A stretch of DNA of 17,283 nt, taken from contig NZ_ONER01000024.1 of NCBI RefSeq assembly GCF_900316895.1, positions 1 to 17,283 on the forward strand, given 5' to 3'. Under the pieces are notes generated by a model. The model was not told the DNA's origin, made no database searches, and was given only the letters and a program-made list of their open reading frames with translations. How positions within the stretch are numbered: the first letter of the stretch is position 1; every line of letters begins with the position of its first letter. Position numbers and translations under genes: made by a program. Of this stretch, positions 6,417 through 15,074 are shown one piece after another. The DNA is from an uncultured Methanobrevibacter sp. GTDB lineage: Archaea > Methanobacteriota > Methanobacteria > Methanobacteriales > Methanobacteriaceae.

Positions 6417-7718
6417 TTATTTAGCATTTTGCATAGTTCCGTCAAAATAACTAGCATATCCTTTTAAATCCAACATTCCATGACCTGAGAAGTTTAAAAC
6501 AATAGTTTTTTCTTCACCAGTCTCTTTACATTTCAATGCTTCATCTATTGCAACTCTGATAGCATGAGTTGTCTCAGGAGCAGGAACAATACCCTGATTA
6601 CGTGCAAAAGTGATACCTGCATCGAAGCAGTCCTTTTGATGAACTGATCTAGGTTCGATATATCCTACCTTGGTTAAAAGTGAAACGATAGGTGACATAC
6701 CGTGGTATCTTAAACCTCCAGCGTGAACTGAAGGGGCAACAAAGTCATGTCCTAATGTAAACATTTTAAGCATTGGTGTAAATCCATTGGAATCTCCAAA
6801 GTCATAATCATAAGTTCCTTCTGTTAATGTAGGGCAGGCACTAGGTTCAACTGCAATAAACTGGGTGTCTGAATTTCCGTCAATCTTGTCCTTGATGAAT
6901 GGGAACAGGGACCCTGCAAGGTTACTTCCTCCACCTGCACATGCAATCATGACATCAGGAGTCTCTTCAGCAATTTCCAATTGAGTTTTCAATTCCTGAC
7001 CGATTACAGTCTGATGCAGCATCACATGGTTTAGTACACTACCTAAAGAATATTTTACTTCATCATTTTGTAAGGCCTCTTCCATAGCTTCGGAAATGGC
7101 AACTCCCAATGAACCTGGATGGTCAGGATTATCAGCCAATACTTGGCGTCCGACTTCAGTATTTTCACTAGGTGAAGCAAAGACATTTGAACCGTAAATA
7201 TCCATGATGTTTTTCCTGTCAGGCTTTTGGTTGAAAGAAACTTTAACCATATATACTGTACATTCAATATCGAGCAAATTACATGCTAGGGACAATGCAG
7301 TACCCCATTGGCCTGCACCGGTTTCAGTGGTCAATCTTTCAACACCTTCCTTTTTAGCAAAATAAGCTTGAGGAATAGCTGAATTCAACTTGTGGGAACC
7401 GGTAGGAGAAGAATCTTCCCTTTTAAAATAGATTTTAGCTGGAGTATTTAAATATTCTTCCAGCTTATTGGCTCTAACTAATGGAGAAGGTCTTCCCATT
7501 TCCATGTATAATTCTCTTACTTCTTTTGGTATACTGATATAACGATCTTGAGCAAATTCCTGTTCAAGGCCAGCTTTGGTGAAAGCTAATTGTAAAGCTG
7601 AAATTTGGTCTTTTCCTTCACTGTTTTTAGGAGCAGGAAGCGGAACAGGCAAATCAGCTAGCATATTATACCATTGCTTTGGCACTTCATCTGATGATAA
7701 TTCAATTTTGTAAGTCAT
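6417..7718 (-). CDS. trpB2: Tryptophan synthase beta subunit, long TrpB2 type
   Basis: At 433 residues this is longer than classical TrpB (about 400) and carries the N-terminal extension typical of the TrpB2/TIGR01415 group common in archaea. The enzyme condenses indole with L-serine to L-tryptophan, using pyridoxal phosphate. The PLP lysine is K110 in TGSHKLN. The TETGAGQWG segment (131-139) and the phosphate-binding GGGSN (262-266) are intact. No trpA or other trp gene is adjacent. This is usual for stand-alone trpB2, which is thought to salvage indole or act without a tight TrpA partner. The promoter has a TATA box at 7741-7749 flanked by TGTACA boxes, known TrpY operators in Methanothermobacter, so tryptophan-responsive repression is likely. 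The ATG at 7718 lies close to the predicted transcription start, and no clear ribosome binding site precedes it. Confidence 0.92.
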   Translation of the reverse strand: MTYKIELSSDEVPKQWYNMLADLPVPLPAPKNSEGKDQISALQLAFTKAGLEQEFAQDRYISIPKEVRELYMEMGRPSPLVRANKLEEYLNTPAKIYFKREDSSPTGSHKLNSAIPQAYFAKKEGVERLTTETGAGQWGTALSLACNLLDIECTVYMVKVSFNQKPDRKNIMDIYGSNVFASPSENTEVGRQVLADNPDHPGSLGVAISEAMEEALQNDEVKYSLGSVLNHVMLHQTVIGQELKTQLEIAEETPDVMIACAGGGSNLAGSLFPFIKDKIDGNSDTQFIAVEPSACPTLTEGTYDYDFGDSNGFTPMLKMFTLGHDFVAPSVHAGGLRYHGMSPIVSLLTKVGYIEPRSVHQKDCFDAGITFARNQGIVPAPETTHAIRVAIDEALKCKETGEEKTIVLNFSGHGMLDLKGYASYFDGTMQNAK

Positions 7719-7735
7719 AATAATACTTACATCAA

Positions 7736-7771
7736 TGTACTATATAAAGCTTTGTTGTACAAAAATGTACA
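7736..7771 (-). promoter_or_regulatory. trpB2 promoter with TRP boxes (TGTACA) and TATA box
   Basis: Two exact TGTACA palindromes lie at 7756-7761 and 7766-7771, one helical turn apart. A one-mismatch copy, TGTACT, lies at 7736-7741. On the minus strand a CTTTATATA TATA box (7741-7749) sits between them, so the exact boxes flank the BRE and the imperfect one falls near the start site. TGTACA is the TRP box bound by the archaeal regulator TrpY in Methanothermobacter, which also controls trpB2 there. The gap is only 90 bp and divergent, so the DUF1786 gene might share this control. Confidence 0.75.
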
Positions 7772-7808
7772 CTTTAATTATTAATATCATAAAAAACAAT
7801 TTAAAATC

Positions 7809-8837
7809 ATGAGAATTTTAGCAATTGATGTCGGAACCGGAACACAGGACATAATGATATATGATACCGAAAAGGAACTGGAAAACTCCCTAAAGCTTGT
7901 TCTTCCATCTCCGCACCTGTACATATCCCAACAGATAAGGGAAATAGAAAATGACCTTTACTTTACTGGAGAGATAATGGGCGGAGGAAAAATCAAGAAA
8001 AGCCTATTGGAACATATGGAAAAAGGATATAAGGTGGTTATGGAGCCAATATGTGCAAAGACTATACGGGATAATATTGAACAGGTAAAATCATTGGGAA
8101 TAGAAATTGCAGATGAAAACAAAGACTACACTGACTATAGCAAAATAAGACTGGGCGACATCAATATAAAAAAATTATCTGAATTTTTATTGGGTTATGA
8201 TCTGGATTTCGATTTCGATGAAATAGCAATAGCTGTGCAGGATCACGGCTATAACGAAAACATGGGAGACCGTGACTTCAGGTTTGAAAAGATCAGAGAA
8301 AAGGTGTCACATCCTATCTCCCCATTGGAATTCGGATTCAAGGAAGATGTTCCAGAATACTTTACAAGAATGCAGGCTGTCAGAAGGCAGATTAAGGATG
8401 AGGGTATAGAAATACTGCCATTGGTGATGGATACAAAATTCGCATCAATTGCCGGAATGTGCTACGATGAAGTGGCAAGCAGGCTGAACAGCTTCATAGT
8501 AATAGACATTGGTAACGGCCACACAACAGCCGCATCAATAGAAAACGGAAAAATTCAAGGGGTATTTGAACATCACACATCAAGCCTGACAGGAGAGTCA
8601 CTTGAAAGATACATTAAAAGATTGGCATCAGGCGAAATAACTCACGAGGAAGTTCATGAAGACTTTGGACACGGAGCACATGTTCTAAATCCGATTTCTG
8701 AAATCGAAAAGGTAATAGTCAGCGGCCCAAAAAGGGAACTGATTGAAAAGACAAATCTGGATTGGCATCATGCAGCTCCTGGGGGAGATGTGATGATGAC
8801 AGGAACAATTGGACTAATAAAAACAATACTAGGATAG
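7809..8837 (+). CDS. DUF1786 family protein, ASKHA-like ATPase fold
   Basis: This 342-residue protein begins MRILAIDVGTGTQDIMIYD. It has a second glycine-rich strand, VIDIGNGHTTAAS (231-243), and a FGHGA motif (286-290). These look like the phosphate-1 and phosphate-2 loops of the actin/hexokinase/Hsp70 (ASKHA) fold. The family DUF1786 is found in methanogens and some other anaerobes. Database labels call it a putative pyruvate-formate-lyase activating enzyme, but no radical SAM cysteine motif is present, so that name is unsupported by this sequence. The reaction is unknown. The gene is followed after 5 bp by the PHP gene, so the two are probably co-transcribed. The ATG has no clear ribosome binding site and may be nearly leaderless. 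Confidence 0.8.
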   Translation: MRILAIDVGTGTQDIMIYDTEKELENSLKLVLPSPHLYISQQIREIENDLYFTGEIMGGGKIKKSLLEHMEKGYKVVMEPICAKTIRDNIEQVKSLGIEIADENKDYTDYSKIRLGDINIKKLSEFLLGYDLDFDFDEIAIAVQDHGYNENMGDRDFRFEKIREKVSHPISPLEFGFKEDVPEYFTRMQAVRRQIKDEGIEILPLVMDTKFASIAGMCYDEVASRLNSFIVIDIGNGHTTAASIENGKIQGVFEHHTSSLTGESLERYIKRLASGEITHEEVHEDFGHGAHVLNPISEIEKVIVSGPKRELIEKTNLDWHHAAPGGDVMMTGTIGLIKTILG

Positions 8838-8842
8838 ATAAT

Positions 8843-9502
8843 ATGCTAAAAATGGACTCCCATATTCACAGCGAGTATTCACCGGACTCACATTCAAGAA
8901 TTGACGACATTTTAAAGACAGCACAACAAAGAAATCTAGACATCATAGCAATCAGTGACCACAATACAGTTGATGGAACCAGTGAAGTTATGGCTAAAAC
9001 TAGAAATACAGATATATTGGCAATTCCATCTATTGAAATTTCATCAACACTTGGACATATTCTCGGTTTTGGGTGCGAGGAAAATATACCTCGAGACCTT
9101 TCTCCTCAAGATACCATCGACAGAATTCATGATTTGGGGGGTCTTGCAATTATACCTCATCCGTTCTGTTTTTATCGACATGGGCTTTTGTGCAAAAGTG
9201 ACTATAAGGAACTTAAAATCGATGCTATAGAGACTAAAAATGCAAGATTCGTTATAGGGTATTGTAACAATAAAGCAAAAAAATTAGCAAAAACTGAAAA
9301 TATTCCAACATTAGGTGCAAGCGATGCGCATTATTGGAAATTCGTTGGCGACTGCTTTAGTCTAATCGATTGTGAAAAGGATATTGACAGCGTCCTAAAA
9401 GCAATACGTAAGGGAAAAGTAGAAGCACATGGAAAGGGAACATCAAATATATTGCTTTCCAAATACCTTTTTGAAAAAAATGTCTTAAAGAAATTTGATT
9501 AA
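8843..9502 (+). CDS. PHP-domain metal-dependent phosphoesterase
   Basis: The chosen start at 8843 gives 219 residues, MLKMDSHIHSEYS. It lies 5 bp after the stop of the DUF1786 gene and is preceded by AGGA. An upstream in-frame ATG at 8762 would lie inside the previous gene in another frame, and a Met at 8852 is a second alternative. The PHP metal-binding motifs are present in order: HIH (H7, H9), ISDHNT (D39, H40), the E65 region, PHP (H106) and GASDAH (D161, H163). These ligate a two- or three-metal centre that hydrolyses phosphoester bonds. The substrate is unknown. Relatives include nucleoside 3',5'-bisphosphate phosphatases and histidinol-phosphatase-like enzymes. Pairing with DUF1786 suggests a shared pathway. 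It converges with alba, with 6 bp between the two stops. Confidence 0.85.
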   Translation: MLKMDSHIHSEYSPDSHSRIDDILKTAQQRNLDIIAISDHNTVDGTSEVMAKTRNTDILAIPSIEISSTLGHILGFGCEENIPRDLSPQDTIDRIHDLGGLAIIPHPFCFYRHGLLCKSDYKELKIDAIETKNARFVIGYCNNKAKKLAKTENIPTLGASDAHYWKFVGDCFSLIDCEKDIDSVLKAIRKGKVEAHGKGTSNILLSKYLFEKNVLKKFD

Positions 9503-9522
9503 AAAGAGCTATTCACTCTTTT
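9502..9522. terminator. Bidirectional hairpin between PHP gene and alba
   Basis: AAAAGAG (9502-9508), loop CTATTCA, CTCTTTT (9516-9522) form a perfect 7-bp inverted repeat ending in T4 on both strands. It spans both convergent stop codons, including the last codons of alba, so it may end transcription in both directions. Confidence 0.6.
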
Positions 9523-9784
9523 CAATTAAAATTTCTATTATGGAAACGTTTGTTTTTTCATTGTTAAAATTTTCAATTTCTTCAGTAGAAATTTGAATGT
9601 CAGTAACATCCGCTTCCGGTACAAACCTATTTCTTACAATTTCAGCAGCATCAACAGCACGACTGATAGCTTTTCCTCTAGCTCTTAAAAGAACGCTATC
9701 TGATCCCTCGTTAAATTGTGTAACAACTGCTAAAACATAATTCATAACAGGTTTGCTACCTACAAAAATTGTATTATTCTCCAT
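9509..9784 (-). CDS. albA: Alba chromatin protein (DNA/RNA-binding)
   Basis: The 91-residue length is normal for Alba. The N-terminal segment VGSKPVMNYVLAVVTQF contains the conserved DNA-contacting lysine (K11 here, equivalent to the acetylatable Lys16 of Sulfolobus Alba) in its KPVMNYV context. LLRARGKAISRAVDAAEIVRNR is the second conserved helix, and the ISTEEIE...VSIIEILI strands complete the fold. Alba dimers coat DNA and RNA and shape the archaeal chromosome. In Methanobacteriales it coexists with histones. The start follows GGTGA at 9792-9796 and a TATA box at 9820-9828. The gene stands alone and converges with the PHP gene. Confidence 0.95.
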   Translation of the reverse strand: MENNTIFVGSKPVMNYVLAVVTQFNEGSDSVLLRARGKAISRAVDAAEIVRNRFVPEADVTDIQISTEEIENFNNEKTNVSIIEILIEKSE

Positions 9785-9819
9785 AATAATTTCACCATAT
9801 TAAACTTTAGATATTAATG

Positions 9820-9828
9820 TATATAAAA
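9820..9828 (-). promoter_or_regulatory. TATA box of alba
   Basis: On the minus strand this reads TTTTATATA. It lies about 40 bp before the ATG, leaving room for a short leader with the GGTGA site. Confidence 0.6.
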
Positions 9829-10091
9829 TTTTACATAAAATTTGCATAATAAATATAAACAGTAAAATAAAAAAAATGGAATATATAAAAAGTAAATAAA
9901 AAAATAAATATATAATTTTGAACAATTAATATACAAATAAAAAATAAATAAAAAAATAAATAAAAAATAGAAATTCCACTAAACTTTTTCATAATATCTC
10001 AATTAATCTATAATAATAAAATAATAATTTGTAAAATAAAGATTACAAAGATACTAAAAAAATGAAAAAAATAAAAAATTTTAAAAAAAAT
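9829..10091. other. AT-only intergenic region with T-tract terminator of leuA
   Basis: Together with the alba promoter this makes a 307-bp gap between two minus-strand genes. It is almost pure A/T on inspection, with runs of AAATAAATA. On the minus strand the part next to leuA (about 10053-10090) has several T6-T8 tracts, the first directly after the leuA stop, which serve as its terminator. I see no gene, RNA or palindrome. Confidence 0.6.
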
Positions 10092-11627
10092 TTAATAATT
10101 TGTTCGATAAATTACCAACAATTTATTGATTGAATCCAAAACTGCCAAAATACTTGCCATGACTATGTCCTGATTGATTGACCTGCCTGTGGATTTATTT
10201 CCATCAGGGTCGGAACAGATTACAAATACGTCAGCCAGTGCATCGGTACCGCCGTTAATAGCTTCAAGATTATATTCTTCAAGTTCAATATGAAGTGTAT
10301 CCTCAATCAAAGCACTAATAGCATTTAATGCGGCATCAACAGGCCCTACACCTGTACTGGCAGTTTCCTTTTCTTCACCATCGATTGCAAGCTTAACTGT
10401 AGCAGTTGGAGAAACATTAGCACCCATTGAAATACTCATACCCTTTATTTCAATTGGGGTTTCACGAGCTGAAGCAAGTTCAGTAATAGCAATAGCCACC
10501 AGATCATCATCAGTAACACATTTACCGCTGTCACCTAAAGATTTGATTTCATTGAATACCTTATAAAATTGGTCTTCGGTCAAATCAATATGATATTCCT
10601 TGAGTTTTGATTTCAAAGCGTTGGCCCCGGTATGTTTTCCCAACACTATGCGCCTGGAATGTCCAACCATTTCAGGAGAAATAGGTTCGTAAGTGGAAGA
10701 GTTATTCAAGATTCCATGAACATGTATGCCGGATTCATGGGCAAAAGCGTTATCCCCTACAATCGGCTTGTTGACAGGCATTTTTACCCCAGTAAGACGC
10801 CCCACCAGATTGGATAAGCTATATAATCGAGTAGTGTCCAATCCCAAATCAACATTATAAGCGGATTTTAAAGTCATGACAAGCTCTTCGAGTGAACAGT
10901 TACCTGTTCTCTCACCCAAACCGTTAACTGTAACATGGGCCTGATCGGCACCGCATTCCAAAGCGGTTAGAGTGTTGGCTGTTGCAAGCCCAAAATCATT
11001 ATGGAAATGTACACTAACAGGAACTGAAAAGCTGTCTTTAATATCCGTAATCAGCTCACGAGTCATGACAGGAGTTAAAATTCCAACAGTGTCCGGAACA
11101 TCCAAAAAGTCTACACCGGCGTCAATAACCTGGCTAAAGACATCATATAGAAAACCTTTTTCTGTTCTGGTAGCGTCTTCAGCGGAAAACTCAACTGTCA
11201 AGCCATGGTCTTTAGCATATTCAACCGTTTGTACGGCTTTTGTGATAATTTCAGATTTGGACATTTTAAGTTTATATTCACGATGCAAAGGGGAAGTGCC
11301 AATAAATGTGTGTATATATTCCAAATCAGCGTCCAATACCGCATCAACATCAATGGATAAAGATCTGGAAAGACCTACTAAAGTCGAATCCAAATCCAAA
11401 GCTTTAATTTTTCTGGCAGATTCTATTTCGCCTTTTGATGAAGCAGGAAATCCCACTTCAATTTTGTCAACGCCCAAATTGTTGAGCTTTGTAGCTATTT
11501 GAATTTTCTCATCAACAGTCAATGCAACACCGGGGGTCTGTTCACCGTCCCTGAGTGTTGTATCAAAAATATAAATTTTTTCCGCAAAATTCATGTTCTC
11601 ATTTTTTAAGGTTTCAATATTCTGCAT
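10092..11627 (-). CDS. leuA: 2-isopropylmalate synthase-type enzyme (LeuA)
   Basis: This alpha-isopropylmalate synthase family protein joins acetyl-CoA to a 2-oxo acid. If LeuA, it acts on 2-oxoisovalerate, the first step of leucine synthesis. The catalytic barrel has FDTTLRDGEQTPG (residues 21-33), VHFHND (206-211, metal histidines) and NGLGERTGN (235-243). A C-terminal regulatory LeuA-dimer domain covers about 395-500 and binds the feedback inhibitor in the family. The C-terminal domain argues against the shorter homocitrate synthase AksA. EVGFPASSKGE, HTFIGTSPLH and EDATRTE resemble LeuA more than citramalate synthase CimA, but CimA remains possible. I chose the ATG at 11627 (511 residues) because GGGGG lies five bases upstream. 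An ATG four codons earlier (11639) has no such site. It starts 45 bp after the beta-propeller gene and may be read from that operon. Confidence 0.85.
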   Translation of the reverse strand: MQNIETLKNENMNFAEKIYIFDTTLRDGEQTPGVALTVDEKIQIATKLNNLGVDKIEVGFPASSKGEIESARKIKALDLDSTLVGLSRSLSIDVDAVLDADLEYIHTFIGTSPLHREYKLKMSKSEIITKAVQTVEYAKDHGLTVEFSAEDATRTEKGFLYDVFSQVIDAGVDFLDVPDTVGILTPVMTRELITDIKDSFSVPVSVHFHNDFGLATANTLTALECGADQAHVTVNGLGERTGNCSLEELVMTLKSAYNVDLGLDTTRLYSLSNLVGRLTGVKMPVNKPIVGDNAFAHESGIHVHGILNNSSTYEPISPEMVGHSRRIVLGKHTGANALKSKLKEYHIDLTEDQFYKVFNEIKSLGDSGKCVTDDDLVAIAITELASARETPIEIKGMSISMGANVSPTATVKLAIDGEEKETASTGVGPVDAALNAISALIEDTLHIELEEYNLEAINGGTDALADVFVICSDPDGNKSTGRSINQDIVMASILAVLDSINKLLVIYRTNY

Positions 11628-11672
11628 CGCATCCCCCATTTAAAATTTAAAAAATGAAGTTAATAAGGTTAA

Positions 11673-12875
11673 TTATTTTCTGCGTCTAACCTTAACAACC
11701 ACTGCAACAATTACAATCATTAACACAATCAAAATTCCTAAGGAATAATATAACTGTGTGGAGCCCGGAACCTCATATTTTTCAATATTCAGTGAATATA
11801 AATGGCCTGAATCATCACCAAACAGTAATGTGTTGCCGTTTATAACTGGTGAAGATGTAATGGCTGAATTAAATAAAAATGTGCCTGGATTATATGTGAA
11901 CTCTTCCAATCCGGTGAATTTATTTAAAACATAGAGGTAACCGTTATTGGAACCATACGCAACCAAATTGTCTTTTATCGCAGCAGTGGACTGAATCTTG
12001 TCACCTGCACGATGAGACCATTTTATGGTACCGTCACGAATGTCAAGGCATGTCATGTTTCCGTCGTCGCTTCCAATGTAGACGCTGTTGTCATGCTCAT
12101 CGACTGTTGGAGAGGATATAACCTTATTGTTGAGGTCTTGCTTCCAAATCAATTTGCCTTCAGATTCGTTTAAACAATAAATGTTACCATCGTTTGAACC
12201 GAAAATCACTGTTTCATTCACATAGCTTGGAGAGGACAATATCTCATCGCCGGTGGTGAAATCCCAGTTTTTGGATTTGTCCGTATCAATGCTGTATAAT
12301 TTGGAATTGGTTGAACCGATGTAAATTGTATCGTCAACGATTACAGGTGATGATTTAAGCTCACCATCCAATTTCTTGTTGAATTCAACTTTTCCGTCAT
12401 CATTCAATCCGTATAAATGTCCATCGTCACTTCCGAAGTAAATTACATCCTTGTAATAAAACGGAGTTGACTCGACATTGCTGCAGTCATAATCCCAGAT
12501 GATCTTGTGGGAGTCGATGTTAACGGCTTTAAGACCATCATCACATCCGATGTATAACTTGTTCTTATGTACAATCGGTGATGAATTTGTTGGAGATTCC
12601 AAATCCAAATCCCATTCCTCTTCACCGGTTTCCATGTCAATAGCCTTTAAGATACCGTTGCTGGATACGACATAAACATAATCCTTATAGATTGCCGGAG
12701 ATGAATGTATTGGAGATTCCATGTTAAAAGTCCATAGATTAGTTACAAAATCTGAATTTTCATCCCTATATCCATTATGAGTCACGTCCCCTGCAAATGA
12801 ATTCCAATTTTCAGCAGCTATTGGAGACAGGCACAAAAGTGCTATAATCAATCCGATCATTAATTTTTTATACAT
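11673..12875 (-). CDS. Membrane-anchored extracellular PQQ-like beta-propeller
   Basis: The 400-residue protein has a signal peptide (MYKKLMIGL..., cut near residue 21, IAA/EN). Seven or so repeats of about 40 residues follow, of the form SSPAIYKDYVYVVSSNG.LKAIDMETGEEEWD. These are PQQ/quinoprotein-like blades and fold as a propeller. A single C-terminal membrane helix (about 374-394) and an RRRK stop-transfer tail leave the propeller outside the cell. Lack of a dehydrogenase signature suggests binding rather than catalysis. The gene lies 11 bp after the ABC permease. It has a strong AGGAGG site (12883-12888) overlapping the permease stop, so it belongs to the PadR-ABC operon. It may act as an extracellular accessory of the exporter; this is inference from position. 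Confidence 0.88.
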   Translation of the reverse strand: MYKKLMIGLIIALLCLSPIAAENWNSFAGDVTHNGYRDENSDFVTNLWTFNMESPIHSSPAIYKDYVYVVSSNGILKAIDMETGEEEWDLDLESPTNSSPIVHKNKLYIGCDDGLKAVNIDSHKIIWDYDCSNVESTPFYYKDVIYFGSDDGHLYGLNDDGKVEFNKKLDGELKSSPVIVDDTIYIGSTNSKLYSIDTDKSKNWDFTTGDEILSSPSYVNETVIFGSNDGNIYCLNESEGKLIWKQDLNNKVISSPTVDEHDNSVYIGSDDGNMTCLDIRDGTIKWSHRAGDKIQSTAAIKDNLVAYGSNNGYLYVLNKFTGLEEFTYNPGTFLFNSAITSSPVINGNTLLFGDDSGHLYSLNIEKYEVPGSTQLYYSLGILIVLMIVIVAVVVKVRRRK

Positions 12876-12886
12876 TTAAAAACCTC

Positions 12887-14041
12887 CTATACATCCCTGT
12901 TAAATCGTTTTACTCCTATTATAAAGAATAAAACTGTAAATCCTAAAAGCACGACCAAATCTAACCATACATCACCTAAGGTTTGGCCTTTAAGCATTAT
13001 TCCCCTCATTGCATCGTTGAGATAAGTCAATGGGAATACATATGCTAGTTTTTGTAAAATCCAAGGCATTGTTTCAATCGGATAGAATACTCCTGAAACA
13101 AACATCATAGGCATTGAAAACGGAAGTGAAATCTGGGCATAGTCTTCCTGGGTCTGTGTTCTTGCCGAAAGCATGATTCCAAACCCGACAAAACATAATG
13201 CACCAATAACCAAAACAATAAACGTTTGCAGGAATCCTCCCTTAATGCTAACATTAAATAGCAATACCGCCATGAATATCAGTATCAGCGCCCGGACAAG
13301 TTCAATCAATAGTTTTGCTGCAATTTTTCCTCCGATGACTGTGGAAACGGATGTCGGTGTCATGAAGAGTCTTGCAAGCTCACCGGTTTCACGCTCCCCT
13401 GCAATGGTTGCGCCCATTCCCATCATACAGCTCATCATGATTGTCATTCCCAAAATGGCAGGAACCAAAAAGTCAATGTATTTTATATTTCCATAAATGC
13501 GGTTAATGTGCAGGCTTATATCATCCTTGAAGTTGTTCAAGGAGTGAGAAATGCTTGGCTTAATGTGTGCATCCTGAGTTGAAACGCTTGTCTGAGAAGC
13601 CACCATGTTTGAAATTCTGTAAAATATTCCCTGTGTTGATGATTCAAGAATTTGTGAAGCCATTTGATCGGATGAGTCGATATAAAGCGTTACGCCTTTT
13701 TGCTGATTCGAATCTTTATCATAGTCCGATGGCAGTATAATTGCCGCTTTCACTTCACCTGAATCTACACGCTCCTTTCCTTCATCCAAACTGTCAATGA
13801 CCTCAACCACATGATATGTTTCGGTCGATTTAATGGTGTCTAAAGTCAAATCTGTCAAATCACCGTCTGACTGTGATACGACAACAATAGGCAAGTCAGT
13901 CATTTCCCCACCCATTCCATAACCGAAAAGCAAAATCATGATTATCGGAAAGGCAAGGATTGAAACCAGTCTTGCAGGGTGCCTTTTAAGGGAAATCAAT
14001 TCCTTTTTAATCATCCACCAGAATTTTTTAGGCTCTATCAT
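12887..14041 (-). CDS. ABC-2 type transporter permease
   Basis: The chosen start at 14041 gives 384 residues (MIEPKKFWW). An AGGTGA site ends six bases before it, whereas the earlier ATG at 14047 abuts that site with no spacing. One membrane helix near the N-terminus (LVSILAFPIIMILLFGYGM) is followed by a large external domain of about 150 residues. Five further helices follow, with the ABC-2 signature around residues 195-230 (MMGMGATIAGERETGELARL). This is the YhgE/DrrB/NodJ-like exporter arrangement. It forms the membrane half of the transporter with the ATPase encoded upstream, whose gene it overlaps by 14 bp. The substrate cannot be told from sequence; drugs, lipids or peptides are typical. 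Confidence 0.9.
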   Translation of the reverse strand: MIEPKKFWWMIKKELISLKRHPARLVSILAFPIIMILLFGYGMGGEMTDLPIVVVSQSDGDLTDLTLDTIKSTETYHVVEVIDSLDEGKERVDSGEVKAAIILPSDYDKDSNQQKGVTLYIDSSDQMASQILESSTQGIFYRISNMVASQTSVSTQDAHIKPSISHSLNNFKDDISLHINRIYGNIKYIDFLVPAILGMTIMMSCMMGMGATIAGERETGELARLFMTPTSVSTVIGGKIAAKLLIELVRALILIFMAVLLFNVSIKGGFLQTFIVLVIGALCFVGFGIMLSARTQTQEDYAQISLPFSMPMMFVSGVFYPIETMPWILQKLAYVFPLTYLNDAMRGIMLKGQTLGDVWLDLVVLLGFTVLFFIIGVKRFNRDV

Positions 14042-15074
14042 CTTCATTCACCTCTGATGTTGATTTTATAAACACATCCTCCAATGACGGCTCTTCAGTG
14101 AAAATTGAAGTGATGATGCCTCCAGAAGATATGATATCATTCAAGACATTCTGAACCGCCATATCATCAAAGCTATCAATTCTCAAATTAATACGGCCAT
14201 TTCTAGCCACTTCAACACTTTTAACATGATCTGATTGGGAAATTGTCTCTATAATTTCATCATCCTGATTTTTCAAAAGCACAGACATCTTCTTTAAGCT
14301 GAGATTTTCCAAATCCTCTTTTTTTGAATCGGAATCCTCACTTTCATCTGAAATTTTGCTTAAGGCATCGGTGAGATCCTGCTTGTTGCTTTCCAAAAGA
14401 GCATCCTTAAGCCCTTGAGGAGTATCATAAGCAACCAAATTACCGGTATTGATGATTCCCACATTGTCACAAAGCATATCCACTTCATGCATGTCATGGG
14501 AGCATAAAATTATTGTGTGACCGTTGTCGTTAAGTTCTCTTATCAAATCCCAAAGGGTTCGTTTGGTGGTAGGGTCAAGGCCTATGGTAGGCTCATCCAA
14601 AAACAGGATGTCTGGCCTGTGAACCAAACTTGCAACAAGGGAAGCCTTTTGCTTTTGGCCACCTGAAAGCTGACCGACACGCTTGTCCTTTGCATATTTG
14701 ATGTCAACAAGCTCCATCAAATCTTCGATTCGTGAATCACGCTCGTCCTGAGGCACACCATAGTAGTCAGCGCACAACTGTGAATTTTCCATTACTGTCA
14801 AATCCTTATACAGGCTAACCTGCTGAGGAACCATTCCAAGAAGGTTTCGCACGTCATCAGGATTTTTTTGTACGTCATATCCTCCAACAGTTGCTTTGCC
14901 GGAAGTGGGCTGAATCAGGCAAGTGAGCATCTTGATTGTGGTTGTCTTGCCCGCTCCGTTCGGACCCAACATGCCAAAAATACTTCCTTTTGGAATTTCC
15001 AAGTTAAGAGAATTAACCGCAGTAAAGTTATTGTTGTAGACTTTTGTCAGATTTTTAGTTTCAATTGCGTTCAT
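14028..15074 (-). CDS. ABC transporter ATP-binding protein (ABC-2 exporter class)
   Basis: The protein has 348 residues with Walker A GPNGAGKTT (38-46), Q-loop VPQQ (82-85), signature LSGGQ (136-140), Walker B ILFLDEP (156-162) and the switch SHD motif. It belongs to the DrrA/CcmA-like exporters. The C-terminal 120 residues form an extra domain, with an acidic linker SDESEDSDSKKED near residue 245. This is longer than the common 300-residue ATPases and may have a regulatory role. A GGAG site precedes the ATG by seven bases. The gene starts inside the end of the PadR gene (14-bp overlap) and overlaps the permease by the same length, so the three are translationally coupled. Confidence 0.95.
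   Translation of the reverse strand: MNAIETKNLTKVYNNNFTAVNSLNLEIPKGSIFGMLGPNGAGKTTTIKMLTCLIQPTSGKATVGGYDVQKNPDDVRNLLGMVPQQVSLYKDLTVMENSQLCADYYGVPQDERDSRIEDLMELVDIKYAKDKRVGQLSGGQKQKASLVASLVHRPDILFLDEPTIGLDPTTKRTLWDLIRELNDNGHTIILCSHDMHEVDMLCDNVGIINTGNLVAYDTPQGLKDALLESNKQDLTDALSKISDESEDSDSKKEDLENLSLKKMSVLLKNQDDEIIETISQSDHVKSVEVARNGRINLRIDSFDDMAVQNVLNDIISSGGIITSIFTEEPSLEDVFIKSTSEVNEDDRA

Noticed and set aside
8762..8842. N-terminal extension of the PHP protein
   Set aside because: It would overlap the end of the DUF1786 gene in another frame and gives a Cys/Asn-rich non-conserved peptide. The ATG at 8843 begins just before the conserved HIH motif.
10972..11502. Plus-strand 176-residue open frame inside leuA
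   Set aside because: It is antisense to conserved catalytic motifs of the synthase and has no ribosome binding site or recognisable domain.
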